From: Marthasterias glacialis
Lineage: Eukaryota; Echinodermata; Asteroidea; Forcipulatida; Asteriidae
Assembly (NCBI GenBank): GCA_911728455.2
Contig: OU452229.1
Span: 5,201,574 to 5,265,573, forward strand
DNA: 64,000 nt
Direction of reading: 5' to 3'
The translations under genes were made by a program, and so were the position numbers. Positions 1 through 12,678 of this stretch are shown piece by piece; the stretch's first letter is position 1; every line of letters starts with the position of its first letter. The notes under the pieces are model-generated. The model was not told the origin of the DNA, did no database searches, and worked only from the letters and a program-made list of their open reading frames with translations.

Positions 1-853
1 TGTGTGTGCTCTTTGACATGACATCAGAATGACGTTTATTCACCTGGTTTTGTAAGATGCAGTGTCTATCTGGGTGTATGAAGAGTCTCACCATAAACGT
101 CCATGTGTAATGAAGCACACAGCATTTCATAGGTTCTTTAGCTGGTCAAGGATGCTTTCACTAACAGTGCTTTGGAAAGTCATGCTCATTCGTCTTAGTG
201 CAATAACGAAAGTCAGGCCTTCGGGGATTCCTGCAAGTCATTTTTTTTAAGCCATGTTTAAAATGCCACAACTGTTTATTCTGATGTGTTTCATGATGAT
301 TTGTGTTGAATTGTTATAATTTGAGGTCACACAAGTGTGCCCCACAATGCATTGTGTTGTCAAAAGAACTCACAGGTTTTGTGTTTTTTAGTTCCATCAT
401 TTTATGCACGAACAAAAAAAAAAAATTGAAATACTTTTTGTTTGTTGTGCACTTCAGAAAAATTTACACGACTTCATGTCAACAAGAAAAATCCACAAAA
501 CAGTAAGAAAATAAACGTTAAAAAATGTGCATGATGCCTTGTGGTTATATAAACAAACAAACAAACAAACAAACAAACCAACCCAAAACAAAACTTGTAT
601 GTTTTGCCTTGTTCCCTCTTTCTAAACGTCCTCCTGACCAGTGGTCATCTTGGCTTAGAGTTGGCTTTTAATAATAAAAAAAAACCCTAAGATTTGAGCT
701 TGTGTTTTTGTAGTCAAGTTGTGCATGAGACAGTTTCACAGTGCATCGTGCTAGGGTAGGTAGGCATCGCCCCCCCCCCCTCCTCTCCACCTCTTTGCTG
801 CATACTGTAATGGTGAACTAATCTCTTCAACACTAATATTTGCATGGTTACAG
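1..853. other. Intron of the neogenin-type gene
   Basis: No exon was recognised. It holds a TTTG/CAAA microsatellite (about 550-580) and homopolymer runs. Confidence 0.5.
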
Positions 854-961
854 ACCGTCACATGTCACCAGCTGGAGGTTACGATTACCATGCGTCGTCC
901 CCGCGACAGCATCAAATGGATCGTCCCGCTTATATGTATAACACCAACACAACATCATCAG
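854..961 (+). CDS. NEO1: Neogenin-type receptor exon (cytoplasmic)
   Basis: It follows a TTACAG acceptor and ends before GTACTATGG. It enters with 2 nt of a split codon and leaves with 1 nt (phase 1). It reads RHMSPAGGYDYHASSPRQHQ and onward, a low-complexity cytoplasmic segment. Confidence 0.7.
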
Positions 962-3900
962 GTACTATGGCAGCCATAGTGTAACATCACGCTAGTCAAA
1001 GATTCCAAGATTAATCTGGTTCATGGCAGCATCTCTGTTTATGAGGCCAGACAGTTTCAATTTAATTTTGAAGCTGCATTTTCCAGCATTTATGATCGTT
1101 ACAATAAATCTCTGTTTTGGGGAAAAAATTCCGTCCAGTGAATAGTCAAAAATATATGAAGTACACTCTACTGTACATTCCAAAAGGACTAATGTTTACG
1201 TGCGTAAAATATTCTGTTAATGTTTGTGGTTTTGTGTTGTTAAATCTGCAATTAATTTAAAAATCTGCACAGTTTGATGCTTGGTTTTCTTTTGTCATGA
1301 AATCCTCACAACACTTTATTTGATGTTTAAATTTAAGAGAATGCTCTTGAGGTTAACAGTTATTTCCTAACAATACACGTTTGAAGCAACTGGACATAAA
1401 TTATCCAAGTAAATGCTAGTTTAGGTCTGCACCTGTAGTGCTTTCTAGAGCTTGTCTTTGCTTTGCTGGTATCTTCGCCAAGTCTAAACTCGTACTGACC
1501 AAATAATACAACAGTTCTTGGTTGAGGGTTTTCTTCTGACTGTCGCCCATTTCTTTCAAACTCTCTCAGGTTACCATAGCGATACTAACACAACAAGTTC
1601 CCACGACGACGGCTCGAGTACCCAAGGGTCCACCTCCAGGGCTGGGAACCCACTGTCAAGTTTCAGTGTCCCTGGCCCACCTCCTAACTACCAAGCTGCA
1701 AGAGGTGACCATCAGAAATAGAGTCTCCCAACCTTTAACCTTTAACCTTTAACCTGCTGCAAGATTGGGTTGAGGCTATGACTATTACAGTGTTCTTTTA
1801 TGAGCCAACAATTAAAGTTAAAATCAATTTCATCCACAACTTCTTGTTTGAGTATCTTTTAAATACTGTCATGACTGTCTTACAAGACGTCTTACACCAT
1901 AAGCAGCAGTAATGTCAAATGTCTGGTAATACATTTTATGAAAAGTTTCCTTGATTCAGTGGCGTAACCAGACATCATTGGGGGGGGGGGGAAGTGAGGT
2001 CAAAGACATAATTTGTAGGGGCTATGTAATGTATCAAACCAATTATTCGTGAATTTTTTTTATCTTATTTTTGGGGAGCGGCAAGAGGGGGTTACGCCAC
2101 TGTCTTGATTGATAGTTGTATTGCAAACGTCTTCAAACAAATTGCAGTGTGTTATAACATCAAGCAATAAACCACAAGGGAAACTGACGGGGTAAATTTT
2201 TTGTATCATCCCTTTGATAACTTGGTGTCAGGTAAATCACTGGTTTGTGTAATGTATCTCACACACCTGTAACGGTCATTAGAATCAACGTTCGATGTAT
2301 ATAAAAGTGAAAGAAATTTTAAGCTTACATGTATGGATGTATGAATATTTTTACATATTTTGGCTCTCTGCAAGGACACATAAGTACAGTTAAGAAACAC
2401 AGTCCTTTGTGACATAAACTGTGTGGACATTCTTTTCTCATCGTGCAGTTAAGAACGAGAAATCTTTAAAAACCACCGCCATTTCTATTAGAGATTGTTT
2501 TGAGAGCAGTTTTTCAGACACCCGATCCCTGTAATATAATACTTGGTTTTGAGCTCGTCAATGCTTCACAGAAAATGCTTCCATTTTGAGTAAAAATCTA
2601 ATTCGTGGAAACACGGTGTGGACGTGTGTAAGTCCACACAGTGTTTCAAGTTCCTACACAGAGTGGACATTATTTGTTACCAGGTCCACACTTCGTACAT
2701 AGTGCTTAAACAGTGGACCTAACACCTGTGTATATTTGAGTCAGATTACAAAACCAGTGGTTGATTTGAACATTGAATAGAATTGTACTTTCACTTAGTC
2801 AGTTTGTCTGCATTAACATCTTTCAATCCGCAATCTGTTCCGATTTCAGTGAAGATTCAAGCGCCAAGCTACAGCCCATTGAAGCGTAACACCCAGCCGG
2901 GCGTGGCTAGGGTGCGAGCACAACCATTGCCTGTAGTGACCCCAAGAGCACCCGATGTTACCTACCGAGGTGTTGGCGATGGTACCAGTCCTGGGGTGAG
3001 TTTATATCAAGAGGTAATTAAAAAAAAACAGGTTGATTCAAGCAACAAGCCATTTGCAAGTTAGATTTGAACGATGTCTCGTTGTACAATGCCAAGCTCA
3101 GTCACGAGTGAATGCTCCATTTAAATTCCTCAGACAAAATCCAGTGTTACTACAGCCATGTGTGCATTGGATTAATATTTAACCACGACCCTAGGTAACT
3201 TCCAATGGGTAAATCTTACCGGTGTCCGCACTTGGATTATTTGACGTGGGTAAACTAACCAAGACGATGCTGAAACAAACCAACTGAGTCAGTGTCAACT
3301 ATAAGCTGCTTCATGCGTCGATTTTACCATCGCGCGACCGACTATAAACCAGCCTTTGGGTGCGAACCGGATGTGGTATTTTACAGGCCGGTTTTACCGA
3401 TGTGTCTGCACTGGAGTTTTTGGCTCGGTTAGTTTGACCTGGTTAGTTTACCTGGTCAGTTAGTTGGCCGGTTTAAAACTACCCATTGGACTCGGTTAAG
3501 TTACCTGGGTGAAATTTTTCCAGGGCTGTTCGCACTGGATTTCAAATGGTCAAGTCACCCATTTGTCGATTAGTTTACCCTGAAGAAGTACAATGCGAAC
3601 ACGGCTTATGTCAAATGATAAGGGACAGGCTTTTACATCATGACATGAGGGACGGCAAACACTCATACATAAATTTCAAAGAAAATGTGTTGCAAAAAAG
3701 GATACCAGACTTTGCTAATCTGGAGGCTGCTATAAAAAAAAACTTGCCCCGAACTATGTGATGTAACAACAGTATTTTAAGTCTGAGGAATTCAAAATTA
3801 ATCATTTGATAGTGATTAAACAAGTCACTAAACCAGACATTGTTCACATTTAACTCACAAATGGCTTATTGATTGATAAAGAATTTTTCTTTGTTATGAT

Positions 3901-4982
3901 TTCCTAAATCCATGCTGTGTAAAGTTTTAGACCTTTATTTTGTTTACAAATATTGACCACCATTTTATATGGAGGGCCAAGAGTAGCACAAAAGGTATAA
4001 ACTGGCTTGGAAAAAATTTGCCCTTTTAATTAAAAAAAATCAAATTTCTTTATGAGTATAAGTTTAATTTTTGTTTTGGATACTAAATTTTATTTATCAT
4101 TAATATGAGTATTAATTCGATAGCCTTATTGGTCAAATACTAAACCTGTATTTTTTGCAGCAAAGGCCGTCCATATTTTGCCAACCATGTTTGGCAAAAC
4201 TCTATTTCAGAAAGGTCTATTTCACAACCTGTTAATCTTGCTTGACTGCCATCTTTTATTCAATGTATGCTTTTGTGACCAGCAAGCTGAATGGTTACAG
4301 CTAGTGAAAAGAAAACGGAAATCAAAGTGTGAACTTAGATTTTGTGTCAAATTTCATATGAGAAGGGTCCTAGTCAACCTCGTTCCCAGGGGTGATCCGT
4401 TTTGCACTTCGCCAATGTGTCCCAGCATGCCTTGCTCGCTCATAACCCTTGGAATTGGTTCATTTAAATGTGCCAATTTCTGGCGCAATTCACGCATGGT
4501 AACCTGCTAAAGAGCCATAGAATCATAGAGCAACTGGTCCCCTCTCACTCTTCCTTAAATTTGCAACATGTTGAACTGTATGCGGGTTACGCAATCGTGT
4601 AAAACATTCATTTGAAATGAGATCGCGTCAAATACTTGCGCTCAAACGTTTTTAGCAAGCATGCATGCAAATCAGTCACTGTCAGTAGCCAATCAGCATT
4701 GTTTTTCCCAGTACATCCCTACCACGAGTTAGTGACGAGAGGTATCGATATGGCGTACTGCCTATGTTAGTCAGGCTGGGTCCGAGCAGATGTACAAAAA
4801 AAAAACATCAAGCCGTGTCAAGGGAAATGTTGACAAACTGACAAAATTATTGTGTTTTTTTTTTGTCCCCACAGTCGACCAACCGTTCCTTCAGCACTGA
4901 AGATCTTAACACCGAAATGTTGAACCTTGAGGGTCTGATGAAGGACTTGAACGCTATCACGGCATCAGAGCTTCAGAGCTAA
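854..4982 (+). CDS. NEO1: Neogenin/DCC-type netrin receptor, 3' end (cytoplasmic tail, 4 exons)
   Basis: Partial gene; the ectodomain and membrane exons lie left of the window. Four exons (854-961, 1570-1704, 2850-2995, 4875-4982) join in phase and encode 164 residues plus a stop. The tail is rich in Ser, Pro and Gln, has a proline cluster (VPGPPPNY) and ends in EMLNLEGLMKDLNAITA, which is the P3 motif of DCC and neogenin. In the family P3 forms a helix used for receptor multimerisation and co-receptor binding in netrin and RGM signalling at the plasma membrane. Vertebrate DCC and neogenin share this motif, so the window alone does not decide between them; invertebrates usually have one orthologue. 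AATAAA signals follow at 5041 and 5075. Confidence 0.85.
1570..1704 (+). CDS. NEO1: Neogenin-type receptor exon (proline-rich cytoplasmic)
   Basis: Acceptor CTCTCAG, donor GTGACC, phase 1 on both sides. It contains the NTNTTSS-like repeat of the previous exon (DTNTTSSHDDGSS) and FSVPGPPPNYQAA, a proline-rich stretch comparable to the P2 area of the family. Confidence 0.75.
1957..2102. mobile_element. G-run inverted-repeat element, copy 1
   Basis: It starts CAGTGGCGTAACC and ends GGTTACGCCACTG, perfect terminal inverted repeats, with a 12-base G run inside. The flanks ccttgatt and tcttgatt look like an 8-bp target duplication with one change. It lies in an intron of the neogenin-type gene. 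Confidence 0.75.
2159..2230 (-). mobile_element. 3' tail fragment of the tRNA-containing repeat
   Basis: ATCAAGCAATAAACCACAAG and the following GGGTAAATTTT match the tail of the repeats at 33722 and 40585. The tRNA-like part is missing. Confidence 0.55.
2850..2995 (+). CDS. NEO1: Neogenin-type receptor exon (cytoplasmic)
   Basis: Acceptor CGATTTCAG, donor GTGAGT, phase 1 in and phase 0 out. It reads VKIQAPSYSPLKRNTQPG onward and ends GDGTSPG. It is basic and proline-rich and shows no other recognised domain. Confidence 0.75.
3059..3870 (+). mobile_element. Inverted-repeat element with short ORF, copy 1
   Basis: Similar to 46995-47345, but interrupted near 3130-3540 by about 430 bp of other sequence. 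A 71-residue frame at 3546-3761 ends with KRIPDFANLEAAIKK, related to [14 protein letters not shown] in the other copy. Function unknown. Confidence 0.5.
4875..4982 (+). CDS. NEO1: Neogenin-type receptor terminal exon with P3 motif
   Basis: Acceptor CCCCACAG. It encodes 35 residues and TAA at 4980-4982. SFSTEDLNTEMLNLEGLM followed by KDLNAITASELQS is the conserved C-terminal P3 helix and is the main evidence for the family call. Confidence 0.9.
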   Translation, partial: STNRSFSTEDLNTEMLNLEGLMKDLNAITASELQS

Positions 4983-5040
4983 AGATTCCCTCTCCCCCCT
5001 CCCCCTCCCCAAATCTCTTTCCTTATCTTTAATCTGTATA

Positions 5041-5080
5041 AATAAAACCGCATCTCGGTTTCATTTTGTGAATTAATAAA
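5041..5080 (+). terminator. Candidate polyadenylation signals of the receptor gene
   Basis: AATAAA occurs at 5041-5046 and again at 5075-5080, about 60 and 95 bases after the stop codon. Neogenin-type mRNAs can have long 3' UTRs, so later sites are possible. Confidence 0.45.
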
Positions 5081-5899
5081 ATATATGTGGTTGAATAATG
5101 TTCTGATGACCAATTTTGATGATTTTTAGGTCAAAGGGAGGATGAGGTTGTTTTTTTTTTGTACGATTATATTTGCTTGTACAATAGAGAGCTGTTAACT
5201 GTAAAATATAGAAGTTTGTCTCGGATGTGTGTGCGGGGAAAAAATGTTGGGAGTTCTCGTGACAAACTAAAAGCAAGAAGTAGGGAATGTTGCCTTAATG
5301 ATGGTTCTGACGCCAATCGCATGCTGCAATATGTTTTTGCCAAAATGTGATTGAGAAGTGGGTGGTTTGTGACAACAGTGTTAAGTGAAAATTCACAGCG
5401 TTAGATGAAAGTATCAAAGAGGTCAGAGCATGACTATGGCACAAACTTCTGACTCATTTGATTGCTGATCTATTTATGCAAGAGTGTCAAGAGTTCATTG
5501 AGGGTTGACCTCGGATCATGACCTTTGACCGTTTCAGAGTAGTGACGTTTTGTAAGACTAAATAAAAAGTAATGCACTCTTGGTGTTTATGTAATCGCAC
5601 TCACTCTTTGTTTGACTGTAAAGCAGTTTGAATTATCTGCAATTTCATGTTTTACCTTAAGAACGTCTTACCATTGCCTGCAATCGAAGGGATCAAACAA
5701 ACATCCGTAGAATTTTTGTCTTTATGTAAAACTTTTGAAAAAAACAACCCCAAAACAACCATCATTTTTATTAAAAACAGTAGACTGAGATTGAGCAGTC
5801 TTTGGTTGCCAGAAAAGTTACTTGCCAGACATTTTGACCCTTACACTGTGGAAGGCTTAGAAGAAGTTGTTGGCCCATAACTAACTGAGATTAGTGAAG

Positions 5900-6012
5900 T
5901 GTTAAGCCCTGTCCGAATTAGTGGCTGCGGCTATGGCTGGGTTGCCACGTTTAACAGGCGTAGAAGCAAAGGAGGCCTATAGCAACATCCTTGAAAACAG
6001 CCAAAGCCGAGC
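5900..6012. repeat. Short inverted-repeat element (copy of 49196-49320)
   Basis: GTGGCTGCGGCTATGGCTG at the left and CAGCCAAAGCCGAGCC at the right form imperfect inverted ends shared with the 49.2 kb copy. Confidence 0.4.
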
Positions 6013-7345
6013 CAATTTGGATCTGACCTTGATTTAGTTAGGTTAGCGTTCCAAGGGTTTTTAGACAGTTGGGCAAGGTATCTACATGTTGGTCTTAGTC
6101 AAAGGTCACACAAACAACTTGTTGGTCTGAAAAAAATAATAAAATAATAATAATAATACTTAATTACAATATGGAAAATTGAAAAGAACTTGTTATTATG
6201 AACCTTTTATGAGGTGTAGGTTTGATACATGTCTATTTGAATAATGTAAATTAATCAATCTTGATGATTGCCCGAAAAGTCCAGTTTTTTCTTCTGGACT
6301 ATTTTTTGTAAATGTCTTAAAAACAACAGAATTGTGATTTCAGCCATATATTTTACTAAAAGGGTCGTGTTGGGGGCCGAAAGATGTAGCAATGTTGTAG
6401 CGTAGTAGATTTTTATTCATCATAAACCCATAATGTGTTTTTTTTTAAGTAAATGTACACAGGTTCTCTCCCCCCTGATTTGTTGGTGCTGTTTTTAAAA
6501 TTGAAAACGAAAAGGGAACAAAAAGTGATGGTGTATTTTTTTTTTAAATGAAGTCTGATATATGGGCATTCAGCCCAGGTATCTGTTGTATGCTAGTTAT
6601 ATATTTATATTTAGCACAATCGTTTTTGGCTCATCCAAGAATCCTCTGTAATAACGATAGTCCTATCAAGAGAAATGTCTAGCGCCCTCTTGTGATTTCC
6701 TATCAAGGGAGTTTTTAGTGAAGGAAGATATTTTGTCAGACATGAAGCAAATAATTGTCACTGACGAGAAATTTGTTTTCCAATCCTGCTTTCCATGGAG
6801 ATTTTCAAAAATTTAGAGTTTAAATCAATTCTGATTTCTCTAACAGACTGGTCAGTCTCGCGTAAATTACTAGACTAGGAACTTAAGTTACTGACACAGT
6901 CTGGGAGAAATTTTTCCTTTTTTATTTTGTGCATATATGTACTTTATAGTCAGTGAATATTCATCTTGTAAAAATGCCACCAGTAAAGCTTATTTCACAA
7001 CTATGTAAAAAGTATGTTTGGCTCCTTTGGCGGCCAAGTATAAATATTTGTACTAAAACCTTACTTAATGGAATAACCTGTACTGAAAGTTTTTCCTTTT
7101 TTTTTTTAATTTCTTTTTATTTACGTTAAGCCCAGCATTTTATATATTTTTTATACTAAATTATTGCTTGTTTTGTAATTGTATGGTGCATGAGTGCATT
7201 TGTGAAATGTAAACCTATATTTAAGAGGTGGTGGGTAATGCAATTAATTTCATCAGTTTATGATAGTTGATAATACCCATAACTTTTGGTAAAGTTTAAA
7301 AAAAAAAGGGGGGGAACAATAGATTTTTTTTTCACTGAATTAAAC

Positions 7346-7590
7346 CAAAGATTATAGAGTGCCGAAAGTGCAAGATTGGGAAATGGAGCTCTATCTATTG
7401 TTGGAACGTGAAATACGCATGGGTGCCATTTCGGCAAGTGAATGTTTTGTTTCCCATTGATAGCAGTGGTCATTGTCTGCACTGATCTATTGTTGCATCA
7501 ATAGAGTCACTTGCTGAAATGGCGTCCAGTGGGATGTCACATTTCAGCCTGAGTTACCCATCTTGAGCCTTCGGCACTCTGCAGTCGTTG
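7346..7590. mobile_element. hAT-like MITE, copy 1
   Basis: Ends CAAAGATTATAGAGTGCCG and the degraded complement at 7572-7590. The internal sequence is shared with the 61516-61770 copy. ATTAAAC (7 bp) flanks both ends. Confidence 0.75.
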
Positions 7591-9617
7591 ATTAAACTCG
7601 TCAGTGTTTGGTTTGTTTGTCAATATTCATATGTCACTGAGAATGTGTCTTAATTTTCAAATTTGTTCTCTTGAGGGGTAGAGAATTATAGTGTCATTTA
7701 CTGACAGAAATTCACCGAAGTTTTCTTTTCAAAGACAAGGACAGCTGTTACATGTAAACAAAGTTCGGTTGAAATTTAACGTCACAAAGTTTCTGAATGC
7801 AAATACAAATAAGATAAGAAACTAGCTTGCTGGCGACAAGCTTCAATACCTAGATAGCTAATTCTTATTGTGCTTAATACACCATGCAAAGCTTCAAATA
7901 ATCTTGTTATATAAATAGGGAATTAATTCAGAAGTTTGTTTGTTTTTCTTTAGCTTTGTAAATACCACCTGCACAGGTCAGATGTGCAAAAGTCATATGT
8001 AGTACACATTTTTAATAACATTTTAACTGGTTCTCTTTACATTTCAAAGTAAATGTGGTGGATAGAAGAGCTATTCACTGTACAGAAAGGAATTGCACAA
8101 TCGTGGGTCAGTTAGTTTATTTTATTTTCATTTTTCATTTTTTTTTAACACCACATTTTCTATCAGTGTGACAAAACTAAAGTTTATGACTAACGAGAGA
8201 TCATTGTTGTATATTTGATGAACGGTATGGTTCAGGTGACACTAAATATTGGAGTGGTTGTTTTATGGATGATGATCGGATTGTAATTGTCGGTTATTAT
8301 AAAAACGTGTTTTCATTCCTTTCATAGTTCCATTGTTGGGGTTTATTTTTTATTTTTATTTTTTTTTACTAATTTATTGCATAAAGTTTTAGATGAAATT
8401 TTTTCAGTGCAAGGATTCTTAATGGTTAAACTTTGGCTAAATAGAATTTGTACAAAAAGTTATTTTTTTATTATTATTATTCACTTTTTGGCAACATTTA
8501 TTATTCGTCGTGCAAGAACTGTTTACATACTTTGTTATGGTGTACTTCTATTTATTATTAAGCATCTCTGTATAGGGTACAGTGGCAAGTATAAAATGAA
8601 GTGTAGTTCAGACGCGCTGCCATAAACTTATCTTGAGAAATGAACGTGTAGTTCAAGTCATTGTCTACTAGTACTACATTTTAGAGACAGACTGGTAGGC
8701 ACAATATTGAAACAAATAGTATAAAGAAACCTTATAAACGCAATGGTTGGATGCAACTTACCAAATTGGCCTTAAATCGTAACATTTTGATGGTACTTAA
8801 GTAAATTTTAAAGATAAATGTCCAATTTTCCGGGGTGGTAAAAAAAAAAAACACGAAGTTGATAGTATAGATTATTTTGGATGGTGTGAGAGAAGACACA
8901 GGCATAGAGGTTTTGTGAAATAGTGAAGTCGGTTCTGGAAAATTTTGCTGAACACTCTTTCACTTAGTGCACAAGTGTGACCCACAATTCAGATGTTGTG
9001 TTTCATAACTATTTATTTCAACTCAAAGCCCAAAAGCACAAGGCAGTTCAATATGTTGTACTAAAATTTTGTTTCTTTTTCATGAAATATTTTTTAGAAA
9101 CACAAAAGTATGGGCTAAATTTCGACGACTTTTCTTGAAAGCGTACATTTCTTTTTAAAGTTCAATCATCGACCGTTGACGTGTAATTTATAAAAATTGA
9201 AATTTATAGATTTGTAAAGAATTGGTTTGAGATCGACTGGAACATCTGAGTGGGCCAAGAAGTTTAACAAATTTCATTGATTGTGCCATTGTCTTTCCAA
9301 ATAACTTCAGTTTTGAAGAAGTATTAAAAGGTAATGTACTTAGGAGAGGTGATATGTTTACTTAAAAACATTTATTTGCTAGTGTCACAACTCAACAGAA
9401 ACAGATCTGTTAAACTTATGATTTGGCTCTTCATTTACTGACTCCTTTATGTTGTAATATTTGCCTTCAAAGTTGACTGATTTCTGTGAGGTTGTTTGGT
9501 TATTTACCGACCCAAAGTTTGGATTTACAATCATCGGATATTTCAGTACTTGATGCAGTGAACTTAACTGTATGGATTTAATTATTAGTGTATATAGCTT
9601 GAGGAATCTAGGAATGG

Positions 9618-9700
9618 ACCTTTATCATGTGGCAGTCATCTGTTCTACTATTTCCATACTAAATACATCTAACCAGATTGTAGAATAGTCTGGCCCCTGG
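9618..9700. repeat. Fragment of the repeat at 41362-41541
   Basis: Shares ggacctttatcatg and the atagtctgg segment with the 41.4 kb element. Confidence 0.35.
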
Positions 9701-9780
9701 CACATTATTTTGAATCAGTGCATTGATGTTTTGTCATACTTGTAGATGGTGTAATTATCACATCGACTTTATATTTCAAG

Positions 9781-9903
9781 TAAGGTTTGTGGTAACACCA
9801 TGTACATTCAAACCCTTTTCGAGTTGTGGTGGTTGGTAAAAGACCCGGTGGTGTGACAACTCAAAGTTTCGATCAGTATTCTCTGATTTTCTTCAGGAGA
9901 GAG
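9781..9903. mobile_element. Fold-back element fragment (GGTAACACCATG family)
   Basis: TAAGGTTTGTGGTAACACCA, followed by the GTTGTGGTGGTT and AACTCAAAGTTTCGATCAGTA blocks also seen at 51.5, 52.5 and 60.6 kb. Confidence 0.55.
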
Positions 9904-11110
9904 CATACTTGGTTTTCCATCTTCTACAAGTATCTATAGATAGTTCCCGATAAAGCACCATGTTTTGGGGCAACTTGGGTTTTGGCTTGAAGCAGCATCA
10001 AGCATTCTAATTTTGCTACGCGGCCAAGTGGTTTACCGACCAATCATGCAAGAAATTGATCAAATTCACGCGTGCCTCACACAGTATTTACGCAAAACGC
10101 ATAATTGTGTGTTCAACAAATGGTGATCATTCCCCGTAAAGTTTACTGACTGTTGACGTCAAGTGGGAACTGTCTGTAGACTTGATCAAATGAGTCAGTC
10201 AGGAATGCAGACCGGTGTTTCAATTTTTCAAAGCACACCCGTTATACATGGAACCTGGTGGAGATATATTAAAGATGGCTACAACGTGACAAAGGTCCTG
10301 TTTTATGGTATCTGTATGGCATACTTTCTGGTTGCCAGGGGTACCACTCAAAACTTATGTACAAAACAATTATAACAATATGATGTATGTTAATGATCAC
10401 AGCTTGTTATGTGTGTGGGCTTAAGTCGGGTTTCATTCTGTAGTAACTTGTGGCATAATTTGGACAATAAAACTAAGGTTTTTTATTTAAAAGACTGCTT
10501 TCGTGGTATGGTTGTCATGGTTTTCTTTGAATGTGTCGCAGGAATGAAAAAATTGCTTGATATGTATATGCATATTTTTGTTGTTGAAATGTTCGATTTA
10601 TTTTAACGTCAACCAGACATGTTATTCCCTTCCGTTTGGAACATTGGACCTTTCTCTAGTCTGGAACGGAATGAAAATGTAGGTTGATGGAAATTGTTAA
10701 AGTTAAATAGATAGAAATGCTTTATTTGAAAAACTGTTATCACAGCTCAAAAGCTGCCTTGCAACAATTTCGAATAAAAAAAGTAAAAATGCCCAGAACA
10801 GCTGGCTACATGAGCAACACATGCACAAACAGATGGACACGGCAGCAGCTCAACGAATTGTTCAGGGTATCCTGTAGAAGCAGCCAGTAGATGAGAAATG
10901 TTCTATGACAAAACACGAAGAGTAAACCTAAATATGTGAGTAATCTGAATATTCAAACCGATATACTGATAATTGAGTCATAGTATAAAAAAGTCACCCA
11001 ATTTCTTTCGCTATGGGTGCATAGGCCAGTATAAATTATTGCATGCTGTACCAATGAACAGTTTTCGGAACTGAAACCTTAACAACTTGCAAGCATTTAC
11101 AATAGTCACT

Positions 11111-11522
11111 CAGTGGCGAAACTAGGGTAAACTTTAAGGGGGGCTCAAGGGGTGCACCATTTTTTTCTAGCAGGGGGGAGGGAGGGAGGGGGGGGGGGGT
11201 CACTTCTGTTATTAAAAATGCTCACTTTTCCTAAACAAGCCCCTTTTCAGCGCTCTTGTTATGCCGTTTACAATTTTTCATAAGATAATCTGACATGGAG
11301 GTAAAAACCAACAGGTCTTACACTGTGTGTAAATACAAAAATAGTTTCCCAAAAAACATTGAAATCAATACATCATTACATGAAAACTTACAAAATGTAA
11401 CATTTTACTCTGGTAACTTTTAATCTAAAAAGTCAAGATTTCAAATGGGGGGGGGGGGGGGGGGCAGGGCCATCAATGGAGGGGGGGTGTCCCCCCCCCC
11501 CTTTAGTTTCCATGCACCACTG
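11111..11522. mobile_element. G-run inverted-repeat element, copy 2
   Basis: It starts CAGTGGCGAAAC and ends GCACCACTG, with very long G and C runs. The flanks tagtcact and ttgtcact are 8-bp repeats with one mismatch, as in copy 1. Confidence 0.65.
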
Positions 11523-12605
11523 TTGTCACTTCCCGCGATATATACATGTACATGTATAGACCTATATAAACCAACGTGAAAAATGTAAAAACAAACACAG
11601 GGAAAAAAAACCTGAAGTATGTCGGGGTAATATTGTGGTCATAGGCCTATATACTAACTTTTGCGGTTGTAAATCTAGAGTGTAAAACTTCTGATCCGTT
11701 TTTGTTGGTGTTGCCCATCACCCATTCTACAAAGGTCACTTTGCATACTATCTCGTAATATGTACCACATGTTTGCTACCGTCTATTTATTTGAGTGACA
11801 TTTTAATGGTAGTTTCTACCTACTCGGGGGAGTCTAACCTTGTAGGTTTTGTTTTGCTTTCGTATCAACAATACTACCAAGGCCGACCTGTTTTGGGGAT
11901 TTATTTTTCAGTTGTTTTACTTTCGGCCACAAATATTGGCGTTGGTCTTCATTTGGTTTTAAACAACAAGCTCTCAAAACGAACTCTTAGTTTCATATTA
12001 TACAGACCAATAGATCTATCCAGTATGCAGTTTAATAGGGTTGGATTTAATTCCATGGGAAAAAAAATTAATAAAACTAAACTATAAACAAAATGTTATT
12101 TTACTGATGAGTTTGACTGGTAAAGTTTCAGCTCAGGCAGATTTTTATTTAAAAAAAAATAATTTATTTTCCTCGTCATTGTGGAGACAAACCACCTGTT
12201 CCTGGAAGTGCATCCAAATCCCGAACACTGGACGAGACCAAAAAGTTTCTTGAAGGGGCGTCGTAGTTACCATTCAAGAAAGAGGTTAAATGTCATACTG
12301 GATAATTCCACTTTTATTCAATAATCTGTTTGAAAGCTTGTAGAAATTATATTTTGTAATATAAATATGTAAATCCTGTAAACAAATTTGATGAAATCAG
12401 AAAACATTTTTCAGATAGTTTTTTTTTTCGTACATTTTCGTAACCCCTAGGTGTAAATGGATCCGTCTGAGACTGTAACTGTGGGGCGTGAAGCAGAAAA
12501 TATCTTTCTTGGTTGTCTGCCTCAAGAATGTTCTAGCAAGTGGACCGCCTTGGAGAACCCAGCCGTGTCTTGTGTAACGGCCATTCCTAACGACCTCAAC
12601 TAGCA

Positions 12606-12678
12606 ATGGCGTCTGCTTCTTGCAACTCTGTGCTGTTGCTGACAACTTTAGTAGCAGTGTTGGTGTCGTGTGACGGAC
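12606..12678 (+). CDS. Exon 1: start codon and signal peptide
   Basis: AGCAATGG gives a good start context. The exon reads MASASCNSVLLLTTLVAVLV then SCDG, a typical cleavable signal peptide with a Leu/Val core. The donor GTAAGT at 12679 leaves phase 1. The next recognised exon is 4.6 kb away. Confidence 0.8.

Larger units (their letters stand above)
5083..12605. other. 3' flank and intergenic stretch
   Basis: No protein exon was recognised over 7.5 kb apart from short, non-homologous open frames. It contains degraded mobile elements (5900-6012, 7346-7590, 9618-9903, 11111-11522). The promoter and 5' UTR of the downstream gene should lie near its right end, but no clear TATA or initiator could be assigned. 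Confidence 0.5.

Noticed and set aside
4178..4510. 110-codon frame in the last intron of the neogenin-type gene
   Set aside because: No domain, no splice phase fit, and the flanking exons already join without it.
8287..8625. 112-codon hydrophobic frame
   Set aside because: It is AT-rich with homopolymer T runs, has no recognised family and lies in repeat-laden intergenic DNA.
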